Below, in pieces: positions 27,201 to 42,200 of a DNA stretch of 64,000 nucleotides. A program made the position numbers and the translations under genes. Every line of letters starts with the position of its first letter. The stretch's first letter is position 1. Source of the DNA: Stictocephala bisonia (Eukaryota > Arthropoda > Insecta > Hemiptera > Membracidae); assembly GCA_035578905.1 (NCBI GenBank), contig JAQJVL010000677.1, positions 1 to 64,000 on the forward strand, read 5' to 3'. Below the pieces are notes generated by a model, which saw only the letters and a list, made by a program, of their open reading frames with translations, did no database searches and was not told the DNA's origin.

Positions 27201-30200
27201 AAATTGCTTCTCCTCCAGAGAATGTTCTATTGATACCCAAACTGCATTGTATCAAATGGGGTAAATCAACATAACAACTCCCATTAATGGATAAGTGAGA
27301 AAAAAATGAATGGTCTAGCAAGTGGGTCTTGTACCATTAACCATTGTCCACTACGCAGTTAAAGGACATAGCCAGTATCTCTGTGCTAGCTCTGAACTGT
27401 TTGTTGCCCGCTAATATTGTTTATCGCTTTTAAAACCCTAGATACTTAATTCTACAGATTTTAAGCTTTTTGTTATATAATTTTTTCTTATTTGTATATA
27501 TTGTTAATTGTCTAACAGAATATATTAGTTGCCTATTCAATTTTATTCCATGTAACTATTGCAATTAGTGACAAACATTTAAGATTAATAACTGCATTCT
27601 ATTTTAGGGAACTTGGTGTGCAAGAATCAATGTGGTTGCAAAAACAGAGTGATGACCATACCATTTACGAACAAATGCGATCTTTAAGAGAGGAAAATGA
27701 AAAATACAAGTAAGAAAACTTATATTTTATGCTTTTAGAAATTCTATATAGGCCTAACATAGTATAAAACATATGCAAGGTATACAAAAAAAGTATCAAG
27801 CATATAATTTTTGTTTAGAAAATTCTGTTTAAACCGCAGTGAAAAAGTAGAATTTTTCAGAATAGTATATATTATTATTATATATACATATTCATGTTTT
27901 TTACAGCAGTTTCTTTATAACATATTCATTAATAACAGAGTTAGCTTCTGTATTCCATGTTTGGTGTGTATTTTATTACACTTTAAAATAGTGCTAATGC
28001 CATTAATTTCATTTACAGCTATATAAAATTTAGTCAGCAGCAATATTTTTCCAATTTAGTTCCTATTTAAAATTTTTCGAATCATATCTGGAAAATAGAC
28101 TTCAATCAGTTTATGTGAATGATGAATATTCCAAGGACGCCTTAGTTGAGTAAGGAGTTCCTCAGGGGTCGGTTTTGGGACCACTTTTATTTTTAATTAG
28201 TGTGAACGATCTGCCATTCTCTGTTAACTCGAAATCCCTATTATATGCTGATGACACTACCTTTGTGGATGTTGCTAGCAACCTTGAAGAACTTAAATTA
28301 TTTTCTCAAGAAACAATTAAAGACGCTGCCATATGGTTTAAAACAAATGGGTTTTTACTTAATGAAAATAAGACTAAAAAATTGCTTTGTACTTTAAGAA
28401 CTGCTGAAGTTCCAGCAACTGATGATTTTGTCACAAATGCTAAATTTCTAGGTATTTATATTGACAATAAAATGAATTGGCAACCACATATTGAATATAT
28501 ATCGTCAAAATTATCAAGGGTGGTGTATCTTTTAAAACGACTGACTTTTTGCGTACCTTTTAACTACCTCAAAACGGCCTATTATGCATACTTTCAGTCA
28601 GTTTTTAGGTATGGTTTAATATTATTTTGTAACTGTTCAAAAATCAATGAAATATTACTTCTTCAAAAGAAAGCAATTAGAGTAATTACAAAATCAGAAA
28701 TGAGAGATCACTGCAGACCTTTATTTATTCAGCTAGAAGTGCAAACAGTTATCAACTTGTACATATTTGATTTAACTTCATTTATTTTAAAAAATCAGAA
28801 TCTAATAACTTTACACTGTGACAAACACAACTACAAAACACGTAACAGAGAAAAAACAGCAATTGAGTTCAATAGGTTAAGTAAATCACTTTCTAGTCAT
28901 TTGGTAATATCCTTGAAGGTATATAATAAAATAAATCACCTCATCCATCTTTATTCAATCAATGTTTTTAAAATCAGATTTTATAATTGGTTACTTAAGA
29001 ATCCCTTTTATTCAATAAATGAATTTTTCTTGGTCACTAAGATTGAATTTTAAACTAGGGATTTTGAGTTGTAAGAGATTGGCAGGGATAATATTAAAAA
29101 TGATAATATTTGTTCTTGTTAGTCATATTCACTTTGTCATTGTTTATAGGCATTTATTGTACACTATCTATAAGTTAAATTATTTGTCTATAGTGTAATT
29201 GCTGTATTGTATTAGTATATTTATTATTTATTTATAAAACTATGTAATGGTAACGTGGCATGATTGCTGAAAAACGACTTTGTCAATGCTTATTGTAGCC
29301 TGTACGACAATAAAAGATATTCTATTCTATTCTAAAGATATTCTATTCTATTCTATTCTATGAAGCTTAGGGCTAACATACAGGCCCAACCAAGACCACG
29401 ACTTGTTGGGCACGATCAAACTTTAAATGGTATCAAATGGAGCGACGTGCACTAGGTAAAGTCCGACACGGCAGTCAGGGTCTGGTCATCCAACCGAAGA
29501 CGGAAGGGTATAGTCGGGCCCGACCAAATTGTTGATAACGGCCAAAAATGGCAACCCCTACCCGACTCCGACTAGGTCACTAGTTCCTGAGTAGTTTTTA
29601 ACAATCCACATACTATGGCAGTTTTTGACACAGAAAGTTTTATTTTTGTGATTAAAGACCAGCAATCTTTATGTAATTTATCGTTAGATGACTAATTGGA
29701 ATACGATGTTAAAGATGGGAATATGGAAGGAGATTACAATGATGTTTGTAGGCAGTGAGTGCTGCTCATTAAAGGAGCAAGCTGATTCATTTAAATACAG
29801 TTTTATTGTTTGTCATGTTACTATTGCTTTGTTGATGAAAAAATATAATAATTTTTCAAGCTTGAATGTTAATCTTTTTTGTCTTATTACTCAAATTTCA
29901 GTTTTATAAGATTAAATTAAAAATTAAGTACTCACAATTTTGAGCAACCTTGTAAACATCATTGAAATAAAAAACATTATTAGACTTTTAGACATGCTGC
30001 TCTTTGTAATTTGTAGAAACTTATTATTTAACTCTTCTTCTAGAAGACTACTAGTCTCTAGACATTTCAGCAACCATTTTTTAATCACGGTTTACTGTAT
30101 TGAAAATACAGACGATGTTAAATATAATGTTATTGTTGGTGTATTGTTTAATTACGGTGCCAAATTGTGACATGGTAAAAACTATTAATTTCAGGTCCAT

Positions 30201-33200
30201 ATTGTAATATGACCTGCTTGACCGATGTGGTAATTTTTTTATTTATTTTTTATTTATTCTTAAGACGCTGATCGTCAAGATATGGTCGAATATGGATTTC
30301 AAATGAGTGTGATGAGTGTAAAATGAGCGAATGTGGTCATTGTTACTTACTAAGGCAGACAATTCCTTAGAAATTGTCATTAATTAATAGCCCAATGACA
30401 AATGAACAGCCGGTGGTTATCAGCTGATCCCTCACAAAATGTGTTACCACTCTGATTGGGATCGAACTGAGAACCTTTAGTTAAAATAGCTTATGATATT
30501 TTAGTAATATCAGCCATATTGCTTGACATTTGAATGGGAAATTCATTTTCAAAGAAGTCAGCTACATGTTTCTTTGTGATCAAGAACAACAGTTATTTGT
30601 TTTGTTTACTAGTTTCCTTTTGCCAAAATAAATTAATTGTTATGAATTAATTAACTGTGGGATTGCCATGATAATAAAAGTTTATGGTGAAGAATCTATG
30701 GACAATACACAATTTAAATATTGGTTTAGGCAGTTTAAAAATGATCGCAAATTAGTGGAGAGTGATGAGCCATTAACGATTGGCCATTAGTCTGGCAGAC
30801 TAGAAATGCTAAAAATTTTAAACATGCAGGAATTAATAAAACAGTTGATCGACTGTCCGAGAGCTGGAAGAAGATTTAGGAATACCAAAATCTTCAGTTT
30901 GTAACATTTTACATGAAGATTGGAAAATGAACCGTGATTCGGTAAACTTTGGGGTCACACGTCAGCTCATTCCTCGAATTTGATTTAGCATTTTTTGGTC
31001 AAACATGACAATAAACAAATACGATAGCCTCCTTACAGCCCTGACATAGCTCCTTGTGACTTCTGGCTATTTCCGAAGTTAAAAATTCCTTTGAAAGAAA
31101 AAGTGTTTAATGTTGAAGAAATAAAACAAAATGCGACAGAGGACCTGTTAGCCATTCCAAAAAATGAATTTAAGGAGTGTTTCCGGTAGTGGAAGGAGCG
31201 TTGGCATAAATTAGATTAGATATACATGGCACTGAGCCTAGACTCCATGGCCCTTTGTGCCCTGAGCCTGACAACAGTGTCACAAGAGACCAGTCCCCCT
31301 AATGAAGGACAGGGTCTCCCCGAGTGTAGGTCATTTGATATCCTCTGGTTCCAGAAAAGCAGTACCCAGAGTCTTGTACCTAAGAGATGAAAGAGCTCCA
31401 CAATGACAAGATGTGTCATCATCCTCCTAGGAGCCTACATGTGGAGTCTTCTGTTAGTCTTCATATGTCTATGAAGGAGATTATGTCCGGTCAGCAGCCC
31501 TGTTACAGCCCTCACCTTGGCCCGGTCAGAGCTCAACAAAGCTCGGCTGTAACCTGCGATCCGGTCCTTGAATAAGTGCACGAGACTGCTTGAGCCCATT
31601 ATCGTTTTTATGTTTATGGTACTGATTAACGATGCTTTGAACTATACTAATGACAGAAATATCACCTGTGAAACTATTGACTGTTCTACTAAACTTCGGG
31701 ACTATTTTCAACAAACAATAATAACATTAGTCTAAAAATTATGCATATCAATATTCGTTGTTACTATAAAAATTTGATTATTTGTTAGTATTACTAGAAT
31801 AATTACGTGTGGATGTTGATGTTATTGTTTTGAGCGAGATATGGACGGATAGACACAAGACTTTGACTGAAGTGGACGGTTACAATATTTACTGTACAAA
31901 TAATACTTGGATTAGAAAAGACGGCATTGTTATATACTTTAAAAATAACTTATGGGCAACTATCAAAGAAGTAAAGATGGGTAACAATATTGGACTGGAA
32001 CTTAACATCAAACTTAACGGGCACAATTATTATAGTATTCTGGCGGTCTACAGAAGTCCCTCAATGGACTGTAATCTTTTCCTATCTGACCTGACTGACT
32101 ACAACAACAACAGTAACAGCACTAGACATACGACTCGGCTGTTCATAGGAGATACGAACATTGATATTTTACCAGAAAACTATAACGATCCAGTAAGAAA
32201 ATGTACTTAAATTTAATATACAGCGTAGGTTTTGTTGGCTGTGTCGATAAGCCTACTCGAGTGGCGGCAAACTCTAAAACATGCCTTGATTATATTTTCA
32301 CTGACCACTGGGAGGCCACTGCCGTCACCTCAGGGGTGCTGCAGACATAAATAACTGACCATTTTGCTATGGTGTTGAACATTAAACTAAACATTAAAAT
32401 GACAAACACCGACACGGACAACAGCCCTACTTACTTAGACTACGAGGTGTTGGGGAGACTTATTTAGGCTCACTCGTGGGATTTTGTCTGCAAGATGTTA
32501 ACGACAGTTGCACTGAGTTCTTACGTACTTTTGAAACAATAATAAATTAGCCACAAAACAAAGAAGTAAAAACTCTTGTTTAAAAAAAACTTTAACCTTG
32601 GATTACTGTTAGTTTAATAAAATGTATTAGACAGAGGGATAAATTGAGCAAAATTATGATAAAACGCCCTATTGATTTGGCTGCTAGATTAAATTACATG
32701 CGTTATCGAAACCATCTAAACGCTGTAATAAAAAGAGCCAAATCCAAGTATTTTAGAGAACAAATTTTTAACTGTCAATGTAATCCTAAAGACTTCTGGA
32801 AGATAATAAATGAATTAAATGATGTTAAGTCGAAGAAGACTCCTTTTCCAATTAAGCATTTTTTGCCGAACGAAGACATCACCGAGCGGTCGGTGCGGGG
32901 GTAGCCAACTCATTTAAAGATTATTTCATGAGTGTTGAAGACCAGTTAGTGAACGTGCTGCCTCTCTCCGCCAGGCAGCCGGTGGTGGACGCCGCCGCCT
33001 ACAGAGCCAGGCATGTGTTCACATTGGAGCCAGTCATTCAGGTGGAGCGGTGTGTCGCTGAGATGCTCAGCAACTCTACCCCAGGAATCGATGAATTCTT
33101 TTCCACAGTTAAAAAAATTATATAAAACATGTAATCACACCATTAACCCACATAATCAATATTAATTTAACTTATAGTATATTACCAAATTCTTTTAAAA

Positions 33201-36200
33201 TTGCTAAAGTCATACCTCTTTATAAATCTGGTGATAAATCGACTTACAGTAATTTTAGGCCCATCTCGTTCCTCGTAAAAAAACAATTACAAGAGTACCT
33301 GGTACCTGGAATCAAAACATTATTTTCATGTCAGCAATATGACTTTAGAAGTGGTAAGAACTGCTGACGCTGTATTTATGTTAAATAAAATCATAATGAA
33401 TAATATTAATAGCGGCAAAAAGATTTTGCTTGCACTTATTGATTTAGCTAAGGCTTTTGATTCAATCGGCCGGAAAAAACTTTTTTCAAAAATGACTAAA
33501 CTAGGAATAATTGGATTACGTTTGAATTGGTTAAAAAGTTATTTAAGTGACTGATGCCAAAAAGTTTCGATAAATGAAGTGAAAAGTGACAGTACGGAGA
33601 GTTACGACTACAGAGTTGTTCAAGGAAGCAACCTCAGTCCATTTTATTTTTAATTTACATAAATAATATAGATAAAATAAATATTTCTGGAGATCTGTTT
33701 TTGTTTGCGGACGATACAGCTGTGCTGTTCCATGTTGAAACCTGGACCTGAAGCCATTCTCTGTCATCTATCTAGTGTTAGCCTTGCACTTTTTTGTGCC
33801 ATGGCCGACCACCAGACAAGGTCACATGGCAGCATAACATAAGAGGGCCGAAGTACGCTTTTGTATAGCCAATACACCATCCTAGGTTTAAGGCTCCGTT
33901 ATCCCAATGACCTTGTATTTTTAGTAGGTTCAGATAATTTACTCAAAAAGTACACCAAACTGAAAAAAAATTGAACTGACACATCACTAGATAAATATAA
34001 CTAAACAAATTTATCAATAAATGTTTTAAACACAAAGTTTTTACAATTTTTTGCACCTTAAATTTGAATATTATTCTTAATTGAATTTGGGTTTCGACGC
34101 AAACATTAACCTTTTTAGGAGTATGAAATAAATGTATGTGAAGAGTAATGAAATGACGTTCTGGAAAGTCATGTATATAATAGACTCAAAGAAGTAGTGG
34201 CATTATGAAACGCCATTTGTAGTCTTTTTTACTAAACTAATTTTTATTGCTTTGGAACACTAGAACGGTCATAGGACATATTATTCTGTAAAGGATGAAG
34301 TATGATTCCAGCAAGGACACTTTAAACACTTGGAACTTGGGCTTTGTCCGTGGGAGGGGTAGGCAATCAAGACAACTAATTGTGCAGGCTTTATAGCTAC
34401 TCTCCAAGTCTTTTCGAGTAAGAGGGGATGACATTCCCACTAACAATCAGCTAGAACTAAAAATTGCTACGTAAACCCGTGAAAGGCATAGTTGTCATAA
34501 ATACGCAGTTGCATCAAGCGGCGATAAACATCTGCTACCCCTGACTGCCCGGCATTTGCCCCACCCCATACATAATATTCAAGGTCAACAGAGAAAACCT
34601 CAACAACTCTACAATAAATGCTAAAAAGAATTACTGTAAAAACTGTGACATTTTTAGTACCTAATAATAAAACTTGGTAAAATGGAAACGAAAATAACTA
34701 TTTTAATTTTCTACTCCTTAGTGTAATTTTTCTTATCAAAATAATACTTCTTTAGGCTAGTGATGTCTAACATTTCAGACGTTATTACTCCTTAAAGGGT
34801 TAATTTCAGTTAATAACTTATTTTTGGTTGCTACATTGCATAGCGTAATGAAAGGAAAGATTTTAATATATTTCTTATATAAATAGTAAAATTTTCTATT
34901 TTCCAAAGAATTGTTAATGTGGAAAAATCAACTACTCCAACCAATTCAATACCTCAACTTGCCGAAAGGAAGACTAAGAAGAAGTCAAATCCCAAACTCC
35001 ATGTTCTGCGCCAGTCTCAAGGGTCTGTGTTGTATACCCTCATTTCTCAACTACAACTACTACTTGTAGTCTATTTACTCTTTTGAACCGATCCCGTTTT
35101 CCTGTAATTTAGTTTGTATTAAGTGTGTGCTTACAAATAAATTTTCCATACTGTTTAAAATGTACTGCAAAACGTAGATTATGATATGAAGTAATGTAAC
35201 CAGCTGGTAGTGTAGCTCCTAAAACCCAATCTTAATACTCGCTTCACATAAAAGATAAAAAGCTGTTCATATTATGTAAAATTACCCCTTTTAGTCCCAT
35301 ATATTAAAACCCCAATCAGTATTCAATATTTTGAAAACTATTCTGCTATAAGTACCGTAGTTGTTTATTTATTCTAACTTAATGATACTTTAAAAAAAAT
35401 ACGGTTTTAGTTGTAACTATTGCAACTTTAAGATTCATTCCTACAATCTAATTTACTTTGTCTTATACTTGTTTATAGGTGCTATGTTCACTAGCCATGA
35501 AAACAATTTATAGTGTTAAGGTTTTGGCAATAATTACACTATACATGTTAAAAATACTCAGCATAGCATTTGGTAATTAAATTTCTAGTAAGTGACAAAA
35601 CAAATGAAACGGTGACATGTAGCTGTGATGTGATGTATTTGCAGTAATTCATCTTGTAATGTTTATTTCAATATAGCAAACGTCGGTTTTCTTCCTAATA
35701 GTTATTTACGCGCCAAAGTTGAATTAAATTGTAGTTGGAGTATTGAAAAATGTGTGTTTTGTTAGTTGTGTAGCAAATTGGTAATATAATATAAACAAAA
35801 CAATTTCAATTCAAATAGTTTAAAAACCAGTAAATTTAAGCTGTTTCAGTTGCTATTTTATCGTTAGACAAAAATGAATATCACACGGCACAACTTGTGC
35901 TGTATGATATTCGTAACGACAAAAAGTACAAATATTAAGGTGATTGATTTAAGTAAATCTCATTTGCTATCCACAGATCAGAGAGACATACAAAGGAATG
36001 AATAGCCTTTCAAAGGAACACATTTCATTCCTTTGTGTATCCCTTTGGTCTGAGGAAACATTGTTTATTGATCACATATGTACTTTTTTGTAATTTTATT
36101 TTTACTACACTACCTTGAAATCAGCTGTTTTCGTCATGTGTTTATCACTCGCGAAACTTTACATTTATAAAAATATGTCTAAATGTTTGTGCGAAATATT

Positions 36201-39200
36201 TTACAATTTAACAGATTTTAAGTTTCGCAGGTGAGAAACACATAATGAAAATAGCTGATCTAAAAAGTTAATATTCCATTGACTGCCTGTAATTAAACAA
36301 ATAATTTAATATCTGTAGTGTAGTGAAAAGTATCTTTCAGAACTCAAGTGAAAATGTTTTGCAATTTCTCAAACAATTGAAGTGTTTCAAGTCTCGCATT
36401 TCAAACATGCAAAATCCCACTTTTACTCTTGTCATGAAATATACTATTAATGAAATGACATTCATTTATTTGTATTTTTCTATCATTATTTTCTTTGAAA
36501 TTGCTTCTTACATTTATGTTTAATATTTATAAAGTATTTACTACTAATAGTTCTATTTTGTACTAGTTCAATTATAATCTTTTGCACGATATATACTCTT
36601 ACAAGATACAGGCTTTTGACTAGATCTCATAAGAAATTGCTCAACAGGATCCGTTTTTAACTTTAACATCTACAAAAGTATAGTAATAGAAGAACAAAAC
36701 TTAATTCGTTTTACCCTTTTCAATTATTTATAAAACGAAGAATGGGAAAAATCGGCAAATATACCTAAGAAAATGCATTTTCTTCATACAAAATAAATTT
36801 TAAAACAGTTACAGAGACATGAAGCATATTGTCATTTCTTTTATAAATTTGACTCTCATGCCCATATAGCTTGTGCATTAAGTTTATTCAACTATTCAAA
36901 TCTGACTGCCAGCTCAGTTGTAGTGTTGAACCCCAAATATTGGACTTTTAGTCCGAAGACAGCCTTTAAGCTGCCATTCTGGCAGTGACCTTTGAATGAT
37001 GAATTAATGGAAGAAGTTCTTTAAATAATTCCTGGCTAATGAGCAGTGCTTATTTACAGTAAAGTCATAATATTTTTTTGTATTGTTTCAAACCAAAATC
37101 TTGTAAAAAATATGATTTTAAATGTTTAAAAGATAATGAAATAAAACTAAGTTATTTTATTGGTTATTATTTTGTATTATTTTATTTAATAATTGTATAA
37201 GTTCTATTATATATCTATTAAGTATTTACTACTATAATTAGTAGAATTAAACACACATAATCCAATAACAATTTTAAAACTACTTGAGGATTTTTGAAAA
37301 CAAGGTTATCTTTATCAAAGGCAACAAGCACCTCATACATAATTGGAAATATTAAAAAAAACTGTTTGAAATAAATCAGTTGATATAAAATAAATACTAA
37401 TTTAAGAATTGAGTCAAATGGAAAATTCGAAGTTCGTTATTCGCTTATTAATTATTATGTCCATTTATGTACAGTAGTTTGTTTCATATGCATCAAGTTA
37501 ATTTTGATATTGAACACCATGTTTTCAATAGACCTGAAGCACACTCAATACATTTGTATTGCAATGTGTGAGTTGTATTTCTACAAATAATATGCAATAA
37601 TTAAGTTTTCTTGATCGTAATATTTACTACTAGTCTAAATTTGAATGAAGTGCAACATTTTAATAATGATACACTTTTGCAGGCTTCAGAATGAATCTCT
37701 TAAGAAAGAAATTGTGGAGCAAGAGTCTTCCTTCAAAATACAAATTGCAAATGTAGAGCAGAAATCTCACGAAAATTGGGTAAGAAAGTTTTATTTTAAT
37801 AGTAAGAATTTGTTTGAATTTTCAGTGTAACTTCAAATACAATCCGGGGTTTTTTTATCATGAGCTTGCACATTACAATTTTGTTGTCTTATATCAATGT
37901 GCATTTTGGCCAAATTATATTGATGCTATTCATATGGCAAAGGAATGATTTCCTACTACCTCGATGGGTTAAATGATTTCACAGTTTCTTCATTAAATAA
38001 AATATTTTCCTTGGTTCTTGTTTGCTCTCTCACATCAGTCAGGTAAGCATTAAGAACCATAAGAAAAGAAAAGAGAAAAATACATGCTAAGTAATAAATG
38101 CATGGCATTGATGTTTTAGTAGTTAAAGAATTCGCTAAAAGTAAAATCTGCATTGAATAACAATATGTTTAGTACTGAAAAACTATTCATGAGAAATTTA
38201 TATATTTAAAAAGTGTGCTACGTGATGCTAAGTACAGAAAGCATGAAAAAAGTAAAATTCCTTCTGTTGCAGCAATCAAATAATTATGAAGTGTTATTAA
38301 AGCTGTAAAAAGACACAAACAGTATGTGTAACCATTTTTCATTTGTAGAGGAAAAGAATTGAAAACAATAATAAACATGTTGGTAACGTTATGTATTAAC
38401 TCGCCCAATATTTTCTAGTGGCTGTAGGAAGATTTAAATTTATTTATTTTGTCAATAATTAAACACAAGTATTTGTGTAGGTGGCCTCAAGGCAGGCAGA
38501 GCGCAGGCTGAAAGAAGTTCAACAAGAAGCGGCCCAGCTACGCAATAGACTTACCATGGAAAAAAATTCTGCTAACTATAGCATGGAGGATGGAAAACCA
38601 ATTAGTCAGTATCTGTTTTTAATAATCAAGATAATTAATTAGAAGTGGTAGCAAATTTAGTTGAGTTCAAAAAATTAAGAAGATATTTAAAATTCTTAAT
38701 CTTTAAAATGTAAAAAAAATTAATTTGTATATAAAGCTAATTTTTACTTATTTTTTTTTTTAATATAGCATCCCTTGTTTGAATACCTAAATTCAATTTG
38801 TGTACATTTATAATGTTTGTAGTTATTTAAATCTAACAATTATTCTCCTTTATCATAACTGCCACAATTTTAATATTTCAGTCTTAAAGATTAGCTCTGT
38901 TTAACCTCTTTACTTGTCTCTTTTTATGGAAAAAGTCTTCAACCGCATTTGCTACTCTCGATAGCTCAGGCATCAAACCGATGTCTCCATCCAGCAGTTG
39001 TTTGGTTTTTTACTTAGAATCAGCACAGAATGCCCTAGTTATTTTTGAGAACAAAACTTTATATTTCATATAAAAACATGGTTAGTAGTCATTGATCCAA
39101 TAATAGATTAAATTGTAGTGTTTCATTAAACATGCCTTCTAAATGATAAGTTAAAACTGTTTTTAAGGTTAGTTAGAAAACGAAATGGTAAGGTCATATG

Positions 39201-42200
39201 GTTAACTTAAATTAACTTTTATTAATAATGTATTACTTAATAATCTGGTAATGTAGCAATCCTCTTTCTTCATCTTTCATAACAAAGTCCAGTTGTTAGA
39301 ATGTTGGAGCTGAGAAAGTCACAGTTTATAATATTATATATGATACAATAAGTTTCTAGAGCATCATAATTACTAAACAGTGATTATGATTATTGGTTGC
39401 TGTTTTTTGTATGGGTAAAAAATTGTATTATCTAGTAAGCATAAATTTATTAACCCTTCAGCGAAGGAATTATTGTTATATGATTGCATATTTAATATAT
39501 AAATATTAATTTTCAAGTTCTTTGTTTGCATTTTCTCTGTGTCCAATTTTATGTGACCAATATATTTATATGCCCTTAAATGTCCTCTGATACTATCCTG
39601 TGTATACTGATGTAAAGTTTAATAAAAAGAAAAGAAAAACCGACAAAAGAAAAAAAAAAAAAAAACTGTCCTCGTTCTCTTATAACAGTAAAAATTGGCA
39701 AGCTATGTGTTTTTCCGTGCAGCTACAGTAGGAATACGGAACGTCCAAGCCAGACACAGTTTATTCAATGTGGGCTCCCCAACGACTATGCCACAGACCA
39801 GCACCTCTATTAAATTACACAGAAAAATGTTCCAGCCACAGCTGAATTCTAATGTATGATCCTTGCTTTGTACCTGGCCACATTACAACGCCTCAGACTG
39901 CTTGTTTCTCAACACTTATGGTGACTTTGTATTTGTATATTAATAGAACACGACTTACTTTGTATCATATTCAGCGCCAAAGGGTTAATAGATTTATAAA
40001 TCTTCGAATTAGTTAAAAATTTATGAAGAAAATAATGTCAACAACAAAATTAAATTATTTTTTTATTTTTTCTTCAGGTGAAAGCAACGGTGATCCTTCC
40101 AGCCCCCCTCCATCGTTGATGTATCCCCCCACTTCATCCCCTCCCTTTATGATGTACCCAATGCCTCCTCCAGGTGATTTTGTCCCTCCCCCTCCTTTAA
40201 TGGGTTCACCCTATCCCTCAGACTCCAGGCCGCCTCCTCTTGGGAGAATATCTTCGCCTCCTTTAGATCCCAGGTTCTCCCCACCTCCACCCCTACCTTA
40301 TCCTCCATTTGACTACCCTTCATATGGACACCACTCACCTTCTCCCCCTCCTCCTTTGCCATCTCATTCGCACCATCGTAATGTACATAAGCCCCAGCCC
40401 AGAGAATTGTCCAGAGAACAAAAAGGTGATCAAGATGTGTATCGTAATTTAAAAGGTTACTTTATGAAAAAATGGATTTGTACTCATTAATTGTGTTAAG
40501 AGGTTTTTATATTTTACAAATAATATTCAAATGTAAAATAAAACAGTTAAGTTTCTTATACATGTTTTTCATTCTACAAAGAGTATTCAAAAACTAGTTT
40601 AAATACATCTAAGAACAGTGAAGCAAGAAAAATCAATTTTTAATTTATAGTCCATATTAGGACTTGTCACCCAAGCCTCAGTCGAAGTAATTTAATTCCT
40701 GTGTGAATATGTAAGGACGGTAATTGTGGTGTAATAAAATCAATCAGCATAATATTTATACATTTTGTACTTATATTGTGTTGTGTGATGTTAACCTGTT
40801 TAGTAGTATTATTCACAATATTACAAATATTTACTTATATTACAATATAACATAAATAACATAACTTAATAAAACAACGGAAATACCTTTCTTTTTATAA
40901 ACCAAAACAGCATCAAAAGCCCAACATGTATCAATTCCCAGCATTGTTTTCTAATTATGTAATCAAACAGAACCTAACTAGTCTATCAATAAACAATTAT
41001 GAAAAATAGCATTACATTTATAGTTTGCTTCATGAAAATAAAACAACTAACCTAATGAAATATTTTTAAAGTTTGTTGTTTGAGGACAATATAAATGAAA
41101 TTAACAAAATCTTCCAGCCAATATGTTACAATATTGAGATAAACATACTGCACACAATTTTGTTTCCGTTATTTTTACTCAGTGTCTTTCTTGTTGCTAA
41201 AATAATACTTCAACATTTTGTAATTGATAGCAGACATTAATAAATCTGTATTATCTATAAACACCATCTAAAATTCCCTGCAGAAACATGAAATATTGTT
41301 TGATATACAATGAAATAGAGAAACTTCATTTTTGGATGCTCTTTGTTCATCTTAAATTCACTTTGAGTACAAATTCAAATACTTAAGCTTCCTGTTTTAA
41401 TTTTAATGCATGAATTTTGAAGAGTGATTTCTTTGCATGCTGATAGAACGGACAAATTTTTCAAAACTTCGTATGTTTTGGAGTACACTGGAGTCAGGAG
41501 CAGAATGAACCGCAAGTTTTTCTAAGCTAATATGTATTTTACTGTGTGTTAACATTTTTATTTTTGTTTTTCCTTACTAGTAAACATTTGTGTTTTTTTG
41601 CTTTGATTGAACTTGTAATAGTTATTGGCTATATTTTTGGAGACATAAGCTTTTTTAGTTTTCTTTTACTTTTTTATTGAAGTTTTAAAATTTAAATTAA
41701 ATAATTTATTGCTCTTTTACTTAACTGTTTTGATGTTTTTTTATAATAAATAAAAATACAAGTTTGTATAATATAGATGAATCGTAGATAATTTATGTAG
41801 TTAACATATTTGTTTTATTCCTTCGCTCTTCCATTTAGGAATGTTTTAGAAGTTATCTTATTTTTTAAACTAAAAAAACGAACTATGGGGCCATCTAAAC
41901 AATGACTTTATCATAAATAGAAATATGTAGAAAGTGGATAAAAGAAATGAGGGGGGTTTGGTGACAGTGTTGCGTAATTTTTGAGAGGGTTAAGAATTAC
42001 CATTACACAGAGGGGAGGGAGGTCTGAATAGGGGGATTTTACCATTACGTAATTTTGGAATGGCCACTATACAAGAATATAAGCTTTATTGCCTGAAGAC
42101 AGACAAAGTACAAGTTTTGTTTAGGTTATGTCTTAAAATAGATTTAATTTTCTTAATCGAATTTGTATTATTCTGTAGGCTTATAGGTGAGCTATACTAA

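Noticed and set aside
36017..36066. Hammerhead ribozyme on the + strand
   Set aside because: CTGAGGA core is present but there is no helix II or GAAA box after it.
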